Shown in pieces: positions 26,563 to 35,664 of a stretch of DNA of 64,000 bases. Numbering within the stretch: the first letter of the stretch is position 1; each line of letters begins with the position of its first letter. Below the pieces are notes generated by a model, which was not told where the DNA came from, searched no databases, and saw nothing but the letters and a program-made list of their open reading frames with translations. The position numbers and the translations under genes are program-made. Origin of the DNA: Novosphingobium sp. AP12 (GTDB taxonomy: Bacteria; Pseudomonadota; Alphaproteobacteria; Sphingomonadales; Sphingomonadaceae); the NCBI RefSeq assembly GCF_000281975.1, contig NZ_AKKE01000009.1:62001-126000 (forward strand). The letters are read 5' to 3'.

Positions 26563-26770
26563 GGTGCCCCGCAAGGGGCTTAATAGGGAACACGGTGAGG
26601 ACTTCTTGTCCGAATCCGAGGCTGTCCCTGCAACTGTAAGCGGCGAGCGCGATGCACATGTGCGGCGGGACAAGGTTCCACGCCGCCAGCCACTGGGCCG
26701 GACGCTAAGTCATGCGAGGCCTGGGAAGGCCGTGCATCGACGCATTGACCCGTGAGCCAGGAGACCTGCC
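26563..26770 (+). ncRNA. Cobalamin (B12) riboswitch
   Basis: The conserved cobalamin aptamer blocks appear in order: a GGTGCCCCGCAAGGGGC stem followed by TTAATAGGGAACACGG, then GAGGCTGTCCCTGCAACTG and TAAGCGGCGAGC, later GCCACTGGGCC with CTGGGAAGGCC, and finally GTGAGCCAGGAGACCTGCC. The ends are approximate. It controls the TonB receptor, PepSY protein and NiCoT transporter downstream, which fits B12 repression of cobalt or corrinoid uptake. Confidence 0.95.
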
Positions 26771-26855
26771 CGCGCATGGTCGCTCTTGCCTTGGTCCAGG
26801 GGATGGCTGCGGCACGGAACTCCGTCTGAGCGACGCATGTGCGGCGAGGGCCGCA

Positions 26856-26871
26856 CCGGCACATGTGCCGG
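26856..26871 (+). repeat. 16-base perfect palindrome in riboswitch leader
   Basis: CCGGCACATGTGCCGG lies between the aptamer and the receptor ATG. As RNA it could form a hairpin and be part of the expression platform; as DNA it could be an operator. Copies of GCACATGTGCGGC-like sequence also occur near 26651 and 26836. Confidence 0.4.
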
Positions 26872-26958
26872 GCGCTCATGGCGTCCGTCCGGCGCGTGCA
26901 CCGGCCGTTCGCGCGGAAGCCCTCGTCAGTTTCGCTGGCGCCGACGGGGCTATTTGCA

Positions 26959-28932
26959 ATGCAATCACGATACGTTTCGCACACGGCGCTTGTCGCCGCC
27001 CTCCTGCTTGCGCCCGGCGTGGCCACGGCCGACGAGGACGCGGATTCCATCATCGTTACCGGCACGAGCGTCGAGGAGACGCTGCCGCAGGAACTCAGCC
27101 GCTACGGCAGCGACCTCTACCAGGTCAGCGAGCAGGACATCGACGACCGGGGCGCGGTCGACGTCGCCGCCGCGCTGCAGACGGTGCCGGGCCTTTACGT
27201 CATGCCGGGCAGCGGGCCGTTCAGCTACGTCGACGTCTCGCTGCAGGGATCGCGCACGCAGGACGTTCTCTGGACGGTGGACGGCATCCGCATCAACAAC
27301 CGGCTCTACGGCAGCACCTCGCCCAACGACACGCTGCCCGCCAGCATGGTCGAGCGGATCGAGGTGCTGAAAGGCGGCGAGAGCCTGTTCTACGGCACGC
27401 AGGCGGCGGCGGGCGTCATCAACGTGGTCACCCGCTCGTTCAGCGACGAGTTCGGCGGGCAGGTCAACGCGCAGGTGGACAGCCGTGCGGGCACCAACGT
27501 CGATGGCTACGTCCGGGGCAGCGTGGGCAGGCATCGCTTCGTCGCCTGGGGTTCGCACAATCGCTCGGAGGGCTACCGGCCCTACAGCGAGATGGAGCCC
27601 AGCGCGACCGACCGCAAGCGCGGTTACGACCTGTGGTCGATCGGCGGCAAGTACCAGTACGACTTCAATTCCGACCTGCTGCTGAACCTGCAGTACCAGC
27701 ATACCGAGGCCAAGCTCGACAACCTCTCCGCGATCCGCGTGCGTGAAAGCCGCAACGATCGTAACGAGGAGATCGCCAGCATCCGCCTCGACTATGTCGG
27801 CAGTGACACGGTGCAGCTCTTCCTCAAGGGTTATTACCACGACTGGAACACCGCCTACGTCCAGATCCGCAACGACCTGACGACCGGCGAGCCGGTGGTG
27901 ATCTACCCGGCCGGGACCTATTGGGGCTACAAGGACTTCGGCGGCAGCGCCGTGGTCAAGCTGCGACCGCATCGCGGGCTGGAGTACCTGGTCGGCTATG
28001 ACTTCCAGAACTTCAAAGGCCGCGACGACGTCCTGCTGATCGGCAAGACCAAGGAGAAGGTGCAGGCCGGCGTCCTGCAGGTGCGCACCACCGACGACCT
28101 CTCCGACCGCGCGCGCCTGTCGGCCGGCCTGCGCTACAACGACGGCAGCGGGTCGAAAAAGACGGTCTGGAACGTCTCGGGCCGCTTCGACGTGAGCGAG
28201 GACCTTTATCTCGAGGCGAACGGGGGGACCTCGTTCCTGCTCCCCACCGCGTCCCAGCTTTATCAGATCGATCCGTGCTGCGAGAAGGGCAACCCGAATC
28301 TCGAGCCTGAGGAAAGCCTCGGCGTCAACGTCAGTGTCGGCGGCCGGCTCGCGAGCGGAGCCGTGACCTGGAAGGCGACGGCTTTCGCGCGGCGCATCGA
28401 TAACCTGATCGACATCGACTACGACGATCCCGCCTATCCCGACGGCATCTACACCAACGTCGACAGCAAGGTGAACGTGCGCGGCGCTGAACTGCAGTTG
28501 GGCGCCAAAATCGGCGACGGCTGGGAGCTTTCGGCGAGCTACACCTACACCCGCTCGCGCAATTCCGGCTCGGGCCTCCAGCGCGACCGCACACCGGAGC
28601 ATTTCGCGCGCGGCGCGATCGCCTGGCGCCCGACCGACATACCCTTCGGCGCCAACGTCTCGGTCAACTGGGTGGGTGACACCTGGCGGACGGTATCCGG
28701 GTTTGGACGGCGGAACTACGGGCAGTACCTCGTCGTTGACGCGGGCCTGCACATCTACCCGGATGGCGACGCCCGGCGGCACCGCTTCGGGCTGAACGTC
28801 GAGAACATCTTCGACAAGGACTACGCCTCGGGTCTCGGATCTGCACTGCGCGACAACGGCAGCGGGCGCTTCCTCTACTTCACGCGCGGCGTGCCCCGAA
28901 CGCTGCGGATGAGCTACGGCCTGGCGTTCTGA
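26959..28932 (+). CDS. TonB-dependent receptor, cobalamin/cobalt-type
   Basis: A 657-residue outer-membrane receptor. I start at ATG 26959 because it gives a signal peptide (SHTALVAALLLAPGVATA) followed by the TonB-box-like region DSIIVTGTSVEE. The plug runs to about residue 160 (VDVSLQGSRTQDVLWTVDGIRINN, ERIEVLKGGESLFYGTQAAAGVINVVTR) and is followed by the beta-barrel, ending in the aromatic strand LRMSYGLAF. Control by a B12 riboswitch and the downstream NiCoT gene indicate uptake of a corrinoid or of chelated cobalt rather than iron. BtuB identity cannot be proved from the sequence. Confidence 0.88.
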   Translation: MQSRYVSHTALVAALLLAPGVATADEDADSIIVTGTSVEETLPQELSRYGSDLYQVSEQDIDDRGAVDVAAALQTVPGLYVMPGSGPFSYVDVSLQGSRTQDVLWTVDGIRINNRLYGSTSPNDTLPASMVERIEVLKGGESLFYGTQAAAGVINVVTRSFSDEFGGQVNAQVDSRAGTNVDGYVRGSVGRHRFVAWGSHNRSEGYRPYSEMEPSATDRKRGYDLWSIGGKYQYDFNSDLLLNLQYQHTEAKLDNLSAIRVRESRNDRNEEIASIRLDYVGSDTVQLFLKGYYHDWNTAYVQIRNDLTTGEPVVIYPAGTYWGYKDFGGSAVVKLRPHRGLEYLVGYDFQNFKGRDDVLLIGKTKEKVQAGVLQVRTTDDLSDRARLSAGLRYNDGSGSKKTVWNVSGRFDVSEDLYLEANGGTSFLLPTASQLYQIDPCCEKGNPNLEPEESLGVNVSVGGRLASGAVTWKATAFARRIDNLIDIDYDDPAYPDGIYTNVDSKVNVRGAELQLGAKIGDGWELSASYTYTRSRNSGSGLQRDRTPEHFARGAIAWRPTDIPFGANVSVNWVGDTWRTVSGFGRRNYGQYLVVDAGLHIYPDGDARRHRFGLNVENIFDKDYASGLGSALRDNGSGRFLYFTRGVPRTLRMSYGLAF

Positions 28933-28943
28933 GGGAGGGGGCA

Positions 28944-30443
28944 ATGACCTTGCGTCCGATCCTTTTCCTCCACCGCTGGCTGGGGATCATCGTCGGCGTG
29001 GTCATGACGGTCTGGTGCCTGTCCGGCTTCGTCATGATCTATTCGTCCTATCCCCGGTTGCAGCCGGCCGAGCAGCTGCGGGGGCTCGCGCCCCTACGGC
29101 TGCCGGCCGGCATCGACTGGGCCCACCTCGGCCTCGCCGACGATACCATCCTGTCCTCAGCGCGGATCGAGCGGCTGGGGGAGCGCACGGTCCTGCGCGT
29201 GACCCCGGCGCTTGATCCGGCAGGCCCCATCGCGCAGATGCGGGCGGCGCCGGAGAACATCGACCTCGTCTCCGGTCGTCCGGTCGAGCCGCTGTCCCGC
29301 GCCGAAGCGCTGGCGCAGGGGCGCTCGTTCGGGGCCAGCTTCGGGATCGATGGCGCGGCGCTTTCGGCAACGCCCGTCGTGATCGACCAGTGGACCGTCC
29401 AGACCGCGCGGCGCCACCAGCCGCTCTGGCGGATCGACTATGAAGGCGGCGCCACGGCCTATGTCGCCGGTTCAGGCGAGGTAGTGCAGCAGACCACGCG
29501 TGCCGAGCGGTTCTGGGGATGGCTGGGCGCGGTGCCGCACTGGCTCTATCCCACGCTACTGCGGCAGAACGGCGCGCTGTGGTCGCAGGTGGTGATATGG
29601 ACCTCGCTGCTGGGCTGTTTCCTCACCGTGACGGGCCTGTGGATCGGCGTCGCCCGCCTGCGGCGCAACCGGGAGGGGCGGCTCGGTTCACCCTATAGCG
29701 GGCTGTGGTGGTGGCACCATATGGCCGGGCTGTTCTTCGGCATTCTTACGCTGACATGGGTCGCGAGCGGCCTGTTCTCGATGAACCCATGGGGTTTCCT
29801 CGACAGCATGGCGGGCTTTGCCGAGCGCGAGCGATTATCGGGTCCGCTGCATTGGGGAGACCTGCGCAAGGCGCTCGCCAACGTGGAGGGGCTACCCGCC
29901 GGCACCGTCCGGATCGAGGCCGCGCCGCTCGGCGGCAGGACTTTCCTCACGGTGCTGGCGACCGACGGCGACCGACGCCGTATCGATGGTGACGGCAATC
30001 TATCCGTGCTCGGCGAGCCGGAGCTGCGCGCGGCGCTGGCCAACGGTCCCCCCGTGGCATCGCTCGAACTGCTGCACGAGCCGGACGCCTATTACTACAC
30101 CCACCACAACCCGGCGCCGTTCCCGGTATGGCGGGCGGTGCTAGCCGACCCGCAGGCGACCCGCCTCTACATCGACCCTGCGACCGGCCGCCTGATCCGT
30201 GCTTTCGACGCCAACGGAAGGCGCTTCCGCTGGCTCATGAACGGCCTCCACAGCTTCGACCTGCCGGGCCTTCGCGCGCGTCCGCTGTGGGACCTCGTGG
30301 TCCTGCCGCTGCTCGCCATGGTCACGCTGATCTGCGGGACGGGCGCATGGATGGGCATCCAGAAGGTCCGCCGCGACCTGCGCCGATCCCGCAATCGCCG
30401 CCGCCGCCGCAAGGCGCTCGTTTCCCAAGGAGCCACCGCATGA
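28944..30443 (+). CDS. PepSY-domain membrane protein
   Basis: A 499-residue inner-membrane protein with about four membrane segments (ILFLHRWLGIIVGVVMTVW at the N-terminus, pairs in the middle, LWDLVVLPLLAMVTLICGTGAW near the C-terminus) and periplasmic PepSY-type stretches. Such proteins accompany TonB receptors and are thought to help reduction or release of the transported metal complex. It lies 11 bases after the receptor and overlaps the NiCoT gene (ATGA), so all three are cotranscribed under the B12 riboswitch. The basic C-terminal tail (RRSRNRRRRRKA) is cytoplasmic. Confidence 0.82.
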   Translation: MTLRPILFLHRWLGIIVGVVMTVWCLSGFVMIYSSYPRLQPAEQLRGLAPLRLPAGIDWAHLGLADDTILSSARIERLGERTVLRVTPALDPAGPIAQMRAAPENIDLVSGRPVEPLSRAEALAQGRSFGASFGIDGAALSATPVVIDQWTVQTARRHQPLWRIDYEGGATAYVAGSGEVVQQTTRAERFWGWLGAVPHWLYPTLLRQNGALWSQVVIWTSLLGCFLTVTGLWIGVARLRRNREGRLGSPYSGLWWWHHMAGLFFGILTLTWVASGLFSMNPWGFLDSMAGFAERERLSGPLHWGDLRKALANVEGLPAGTVRIEAAPLGGRTFLTVLATDGDRRRIDGDGNLSVLGEPELRAALANGPPVASLELLHEPDAYYYTHHNPAPFPVWRAVLADPQATRLYIDPATGRLIRAFDANGRRFRWLMNGLHSFDLPGLRARPLWDLVVLPLLAMVTLICGTGAWMGIQKVRRDLRRSRNRRRRRKALVSQGATA

Positions 30444-31501
30444 CCCGACCCTCCGTCAATCCGAGGCTGCGACCGCGCATCCTCGTCCTGTTCGCGGCGC
30501 TGCTCGGCGCGAACGCCGCGGCGTGGGCCTGGGCGTTCAGCGCCTTCCACGGCGACGCGCTGATGATCGGCACCGCGCTGCTCGCGTGGAGCCTGGGCCT
30601 GCGCCACGCGGTCGATGCCGACCACATCGCCGCGATAGACAACGTGACCCGCAAGCTCATGCAGGACGGGCAGCGTCCGATCACGGTCGGTTTGTGGTTC
30701 GCCATCGGCCACTCGGCAATCGTGCTGATCGCGGCTACGACGATCGCGCTCGCCGCCGGGACGCTCACCGATTTCGAAGCGTTTGGCCAGACCGGAGGGG
30801 TCATCGCGACTATCGTCTCGGCGTGCTTCCTGTTCGCCATCGCGATCATGAACCTGGTGATCCTGCAGGGTGTCTGGACCCGTTTCCAGCAGGTCCGCCG
30901 GGGCGGCACATATGCCGACGACGACCTCGACATGCTGCTCGCCGGGCGAGGATTCCTCGCGCGGATATTCCGCCCGGTCTTCAGGCTGGTGCGCAAAAGC
31001 TGGCACATGGCGCCGCTCGGCTTCCTGTTCGGGCTTGGTTTCGATACCGCCACGGAAGTAGCGATCCTGGGCCTGTCCGGCGCCCACGCCGCCGAGGGTG
31101 TCTCGCTGGCGACGCTGCTCGTCTTCCCTATCCTGTTTGCCGTGGGCATGGCGCTTGTCGACACCGCCGACGGCGTCATCATGCTGGGCGCCTACGAGTG
31201 GGCTTTCGTGAAGCCCATCCGCAAGCTCTACTATAACATTACCATCACCTCGATATCGGCGCTGGTGGCGCTGGTCATCGGCTCGATCCAGACGGCCGCC
31301 CTGCTGGCCGAGAAGTTCCGTTTGAACGGTGGGCCCTGGGACACCGCCACCGCCCTGTCGGAACATTTCAACACGCTTGGTTTCCTCATCATCGGCATAT
31401 TCGTCGCGTGCTGGGTGATCAGCTACGCGGTCTACCGATGGAGCGACTTCGACCGGGTCGAAGTCGTTGCGGTTTCGGGGCGCCCGGATGTGGACATGTA
31501 G
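30440..31501 (+). CDS. NiCoT-family nickel/cobalt permease
   Basis: A 353-residue membrane protein with about eight hydrophobic segments. The family signature RHAVDADHIAAIDN lies in the second segment, and LGFLFGLGFDTATEVAIL gives the second conserved motif. It moves Co2+ or Ni2+ across the inner membrane. Because it is under a cobalamin riboswitch, cobalt for B12 synthesis is the likely cargo. I start at ATG 30440, which overlaps the PepSY stop and follows AAGGAG; the longer open frame is spurious. Confidence 0.92.
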   Translation: MTRPSVNPRLRPRILVLFAALLGANAAAWAWAFSAFHGDALMIGTALLAWSLGLRHAVDADHIAAIDNVTRKLMQDGQRPITVGLWFAIGHSAIVLIAATTIALAAGTLTDFEAFGQTGGVIATIVSACFLFAIAIMNLVILQGVWTRFQQVRRGGTYADDDLDMLLAGRGFLARIFRPVFRLVRKSWHMAPLGFLFGLGFDTATEVAILGLSGAHAAEGVSLATLLVFPILFAVGMALVDTADGVIMLGAYEWAFVKPIRKLYYNITITSISALVALVIGSIQTAALLAEKFRLNGGPWDTATALSEHFNTLGFLIIGIFVACWVISYAVYRWSDFDRVEVVAVSGRPDVDM

Positions 31502-31791
31502 TCACCCTCGTTGGAACGCGGCCGGCGTCCAAGCACTGTAGCAGCGCAGATCGGCCGTCATCTCGCGATGGCCCACGCCGCGTCGCTGACCTTCGAATTG
31601 ATCGACCGCCTCGCCGCCTGGCGCATCGCACCGATCGTGGTGGCCCATATGGGCCGTGTCGCGATCGGGGATACGATTGGCGAACGATTGAACGCCGGTC
31701 TGGTCTGCGCGTCGGCCTTGCCGCCGGCTGAGTAGGCCGGCGCCCCAATCGCCTGCCGGAGCAGGTTGATGAGGCGCGAGGCCCGCAAAGT
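31502..31791. other. Intergenic spacer after the cobalt operon
   Basis: A spacer of about 290 bases before the terminator. A 74-codon open frame from 31511 lacks a ribosome site and any recognisable feature, so I leave it out. Nothing else is seen. Confidence 0.4.
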
Positions 31792-31823
31792 AGAGGCGCT
31801 CTCCCCTTCGGGAAAGCGCCTCT
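31792..31823. terminator. Strong bidirectional terminator
   Basis: Perfect nine-base arms AGAGGCGCT (31792-31800) and AGCGCCTCT (31815-31823) with inner TCCC/GGGA pairs lie between the convergent ends of the NiCoT gene and the TonB receptor. Confidence 0.85.
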
Positions 31824-31830
31824 CGTGTTG

Positions 31831-34239
31831 TCAGTACTTTATGCGGGCTTCGATGCCGACCGTGCGCGGATTGAGCACGGTCTGCTGGTAGTAGCGCACC
31901 GCGATGCCGTCGTTGACGCCGATGCGCGAGCGGTCCTGGCCGGTGGAAACCACCGCGTACTTGTCGAAGATGTTGTTCGCGAAGAGGCTGACGCTGTACT
32001 TGTCGGTCTCATACGCGATCGTGGCGCGGTTCAGGACATAGCCCTTGAGCTTGTCGCCATAACCCCGATCCCAGCCGAGCCGCGAGACGACGCTTCCGCG
32101 GTAGGTCGCCGTCCAGTTGGCGATCAGGTTCCCGTCGCCCATCGGCATCGTATAGGTCGCGCCGAGGCTACCCGAGTTCTTGGCCGAACCCGGCAGGCGA
32201 TCGCCGTCGAGTGCGTCGAGCTGGGTGAACTTCGGGCGGCCATCATAGTTGTTCGGCGTGGTGCGTACCGTGATGATGCCCGGCACGTCCTCGGTCAGCT
32301 TCGCGTCCGTGTACGAGTAGGTGCCCTGGATCGAGAGTTCCGGGACCGGCCTGAACTGGAACGAGGTTTCGAAGCCTCGCGACTTGGCCGCACCGCCGTT
32401 CACGGTGATCCCGGTTACGCCGTAGAACGTCGCAGAATCGACCTGGATGCCCTCCCACTTGATGTCGTAGACGTTGAAGTTGAACGACAGGTTGCGATCG
32501 AACAGCTGCGCGCGCATGCCGATTTCGGCGTTCTTGGTGGTGTCCGGGCCGTACTGGATCTCGTTCGGCAGGGCGCAGGCGTTCTGCTGGTTGACCGGCA
32601 CCGGGTTGGGGCAGGGGGCAACCCTGTTGGGGCCGCCGATGCGATAGCCCTTGCTGTAAGTGGCATAGACCATGAAGTCTGGCGTGAAGTTGTAGGAAGT
32701 ATTGAACTTCCAGACCCAGCCGTCCTTGCTGGCCTTGCCGCCCGAGGGGGAGAGGTCATAGGGGCTGAGCGGATCGCCGAGCAGCGGCAGCACGAGCGCG
32801 CCCTGAACTTCCGAGTTGTACTTGAAATAGCGCGCGCCGCCGGTGACCTGCCACTCTGGCGTGATCTTGAACGTGCCTTCGCCGAAAATCGCCTTCTCGG
32901 TGACTTTGGACTTGGTGTAGCTCACATATTCCAGGTCCTCGGGATTGTCGGGAACCCCGTAGAAGTCCGATAGGCCGGGCGTGTGCTCGGCATAGTCGTT
33001 GTGGTACTTCTGCTCGTTGTAGAAGCCGCCCAGCACCCAGTTGAACGGACCGCCGTGGCGCGAAACCAGGCGGATTTCCTGGTTGAACTGCTTGCGGCGA
33101 CCATCGCTTTCGTTCCAGCTCGAGAAGGCCGGGAACAGTTCGTAGTCATAGTCGAGGTCGAGCAGCAGGTCGGTGTTGTCGGACTGCGAACGCGTCCTGA
33201 CGTTGGTATAGGCGGTCGTCGACACGAGGTCGACGATGTCACCAAGGTTCGCGTTGATCTCCATGCTTCCCAGGTGTGCGCGGCGCTTGGAGGGTTCCTC
33301 GTAGCGGCCGGCGTTCTCGTACCTGCCCGTGCCGAGCACGCCGGCGCTGTTGGACTGGGCGCCGTCGGTCTTGGTCTGCTGGTAGGCGTAGGTGAAGATG
33401 ACCTTGAGGTCTTCGGTGGTCTGGAACAGCAACTGGTTGCGCGTGGTGAAGGTCTTCTCGAAGTTGAGATCCTCACGCTTGCGCAGGTTGGCGTTGTAGG
33501 CGTCGCCCGAGACGCCGCCGGTGCCGGATGGCTGGGGCAGCGAGACGCCCGGCTCCTGCAGCAGGAGCGGATAATCGATGAAGCCCGGATCGTAGTAGTA
33601 GCCGGTGGCCGAACGGAAGGCGATGTGGTCCTTCACGATCGGAATGTTGATCATCCCGTCCACCTGGTAGCCCAGGTCGACCGCGTGGCTCTTGGTATAG
33701 GCGCGGCCGTGCGCTTCGCCTTCCCATTCGTTCACGTCGGGACGGTTCGGGATGTAGCGGATCGCGCCGGCCAGCGTGCCGAGGCCGTAGAGCGTGCCCT
33801 GTGGGCCGAGCAGCGTCTCCACGCGCGCGATGTCGAGCAGCTTGAAGTCGTAGTAGAGCGGAACTTCGCCGAGATAGATGCCGAGCGAGTCGTCGTAGTT
33901 GGAGCCGTTCGAGCCCGAATCCGACGCGTTGAGTCCGCGCATCACGATCGAGCCGGTGGTGCCCGGGCCGGTGTCGGAGATCGTCAGGCCGGGGGTGAAG
34001 TCGGCGAGGTCGCGCACGTCGTCGATCCGTTGGCGCGCGATTTCCTCGGAGCCGATCGCCGAGATGTTGATCGGCGTGTCCATGATCGTCGTAGCGCGGC
34101 GGGTGCCGGTGACGACGATGGCGTCGCCCTCGTCAGCGGCGGTGCTGGCATCCTGCGCCATGGCCGGCATGGCGAGCGCCGTGCTCGTGAAGATGGTGGC
34201 GGATAGCAGGCCGGCCTTCAGTTTCGCGCGATATGTCAT
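31831..34239 (-). CDS. TonB-dependent receptor of the guanidine/urea-type cluster
   Basis: An 802-residue outer-membrane receptor of the large sphingomonad type. The signal peptide ends at AMPAMA, followed by DAIVVTGTRRATTIMDTPINIS. The plug includes LADFTPGLTISDTGPG and VETLLGPQGTLYGLGTLAGAIRYI, and the barrel ends VGIEARIKY. The class is typical for organic compounds rather than siderophores. It is the last gene of the minus strand block, 198 bases after the hydroxylase gene; whether it is cotranscribed with it is not certain. Its place suggests uptake of the compound broken down by the neighbouring enzymes (inference). Confidence 0.85.
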   Translation of the reverse strand: MTYRAKLKAGLLSATIFTSTALAMPAMAQDASTAADEGDAIVVTGTRRATTIMDTPINISAIGSEEIARQRIDDVRDLADFTPGLTISDTGPGTTGSIVMRGLNASDSGSNGSNYDDSLGIYLGEVPLYYDFKLLDIARVETLLGPQGTLYGLGTLAGAIRYIPNRPDVNEWEGEAHGRAYTKSHAVDLGYQVDGMINIPIVKDHIAFRSATGYYYDPGFIDYPLLLQEPGVSLPQPSGTGGVSGDAYNANLRKREDLNFEKTFTTRNQLLFQTTEDLKVIFTYAYQQTKTDGAQSNSAGVLGTGRYENAGRYEEPSKRRAHLGSMEINANLGDIVDLVSTTAYTNVRTRSQSDNTDLLLDLDYDYELFPAFSSWNESDGRRKQFNQEIRLVSRHGGPFNWVLGGFYNEQKYHNDYAEHTPGLSDFYGVPDNPEDLEYVSYTKSKVTEKAIFGEGTFKITPEWQVTGGARYFKYNSEVQGALVLPLLGDPLSPYDLSPSGGKASKDGWVWKFNTSYNFTPDFMVYATYSKGYRIGGPNRVAPCPNPVPVNQQNACALPNEIQYGPDTTKNAEIGMRAQLFDRNLSFNFNVYDIKWEGIQVDSATFYGVTGITVNGGAAKSRGFETSFQFRPVPELSIQGTYSYTDAKLTEDVPGIITVRTTPNNYDGRPKFTQLDALDGDRLPGSAKNSGSLGATYTMPMGDGNLIANWTATYRGSVVSRLGWDRGYGDKLKGYVLNRATIAYETDKYSVSLFANNIFDKYAVVSTGQDRSRIGVNDGIAVRYYQQTVLNPRTVGIEARIKY

Positions 34240-34437
34240 GTGCTTCCCTCATTTTCTGGTTACAGTGAGCCGCTCCCGGGCCTGGCTCCTGTCGGACCCG
34301 GGGGGCGTTGTGCTTGAGGACCTCATTCTTGCGCCGGCCATCGCTTGACGGATGTCTTGCCGGCGCGCTGCTCTCGACGTTCTCAAAATTCCGTCGAGGC
34401 GTTCGCTCCCTTGGTATTGCTCTCTGCTTGCGGCTGC

Positions 34438-35400
34438 TCAGTAGGCCGAGCGCGCGGCCTGGGTGCCGCGCTTCGCCCTGATCCACTCGATCGCGGGCTG
34501 GAACGGGAACAGGAATTGCTCCCGGATGGACAGGCGCTTGCGTTCATCCTGGCCGACGACCATGGCTTCGCCTTCGCGATAGGTGCCGAAGATACGATCG
34601 AGGAGGATCAGCGAATTGCCGTAGTTGCAGCGGGTGCTCTCGTAGTCCGTCGAATGATGCAGGCTGTGGTGCCGGATCGTCGTGAAGAAGAACGAGTAGA
34701 ACTTCGGCGGGTCGGATCGCACGTTGGCGTGGGCGAAGGTGGAGATCACGCCCATGACGTTCAGCGCGCAGAAGATCGCGGGCGTCGAAAGATCGAACAG
34801 CGCCACCACGCTCAGGCTGATGAGGAACAGTTCGATCGGGTTGCCCACCGCGCCCTTCGCCGCGTTCAGCTGCGTGAGATGATGATGCGGCGCGTGGGTC
34901 AGCCAGAAGGGCGTCCAGTTGTGCATCAGGCGATGCATCCAATACTGGCCGAACTCGATGAGGAAAACGACCAGCGCGACCTGCACGATGAAGGGCAGGT
35001 GCATCGCCCATTCGGTCGTGATGCCCAGCGATTTCTTGAACGCCAGCAGCGGATCTTCCGCCAGCTTGGTCGTCACCCAGGAAATCACGGTGGACATGAA
35101 GGCAACGTAGAACAGGTCCGTGGCGAATTCGCGCTTGTTCATGCGCCAGTCGGAATGACGCTCGTGGACGAACTCGAGCCCGAGGACGGCGAGGGTGATC
35201 AGTGACGAAGTCACCACGAGGGCCAACGGGTGGTCAACCAACGACTTGGGACCATAGGCCCAGAAAGCAATGACGATCGCGATGAAGGCGGGCGGCACCA
35301 GATTGAAGAGCGTCTGCTTCATTCCGCCGGCGTCCCGGCCATCGCCGATCACTCGCTCGTGGGACGAGAGAACCGTGTTGTAGACTGGCAGTTGTTCCAT
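34438..35400 (-). CDS. Fatty-acid hydroxylase / sterol desaturase family protein
   Basis: A 320-residue integral-membrane di-iron oxygenase. The histidine clusters of the superfamily are all present: HRLMH, HAPHHH and HHSLHH, plus late conserved NYGNSLILLDRIFGTY. About four hydrophobic segments surround them. These enzymes hydroxylate or desaturate lipids and also open C-O or C-N bonds in small molecules. I start at ATG 35400, behind a G-rich ribosome site; the frame stays open upstream but has no features. The shared operator at 35497-35522 links it to the nitrogen-compound genes. Confidence 0.86.
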   Translation of the reverse strand: MEQLPVYNTVLSSHERVIGDGRDAGGMKQTLFNLVPPAFIAIVIAFWAYGPKSLVDHPLALVVTSSLITLAVLGLEFVHERHSDWRMNKREFATDLFYVAFMSTVISWVTTKLAEDPLLAFKKSLGITTEWAMHLPFIVQVALVVFLIEFGQYWMHRLMHNWTPFWLTHAPHHHLTQLNAAKGAVGNPIELFLISLSVVALFDLSTPAIFCALNVMGVISTFAHANVRSDPPKFYSFFFTTIRHHSLHHSTDYESTRCNYGNSLILLDRIFGTYREGEAMVVGQDERKRLSIREQFLFPFQPAIEWIRAKRGTQAARSAY

Positions 35401-35496
35401 CGAAAACCCCCATCCAAGCCGGTTCCCCGGCCTGCCGTTACAAAGTTCTCTCTCCCGGTTTATCGCTCTTCTTGGCGACACGACACACGGTATGGA

Positions 35497-35522
35497 TATT
35501 ACGTTTTGCGTCAAGCGTATTA
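35497..35522. promoter_or_regulatory. Operator copy A, TATTAC-N14-GTATTA
   Basis: Half-sites TATTAC (35497-35502) and GTATTA (35517-35522) are 14 bases apart, with one mismatch to the perfect dyad GTAATA. It lies 97 bases before the hydroxylase start on the minus strand. Spacing and half-site equal the three other copies at 37846, 38635 and 41403. Confidence 0.75.
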
Positions 35523-35664
35523 ATCTAGCGGTGGTACGTTTTGCTGCGAATCCCGGATTATTGCGGTCTTGATGGAACAGCGTAACACTATTTCTTTTCC
35601 CGAACGGTCCATGCGAACCGGTCGGCGCTCGCGGGCTTGCGCACTGCTACCGAGTCGCGCGGCG

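Noticed and set aside
26839..26958. 40-codon N-terminal extension of the cobalamin TonB receptor
   Set aside because: It would bury the signal peptide; ATG 26959 gives a proper one.
31511..31735. 74-codon open frame after the cobalt permease
   Set aside because: No ribosome site, no recognisable domain, and it lies in a spacer ending in a terminator.
34240..34437. Search for a fifth operator copy before the TonB receptor
   Set aside because: No TATTAC or GTAATA half-site pair is present in this spacer, so control of the receptor is left open.
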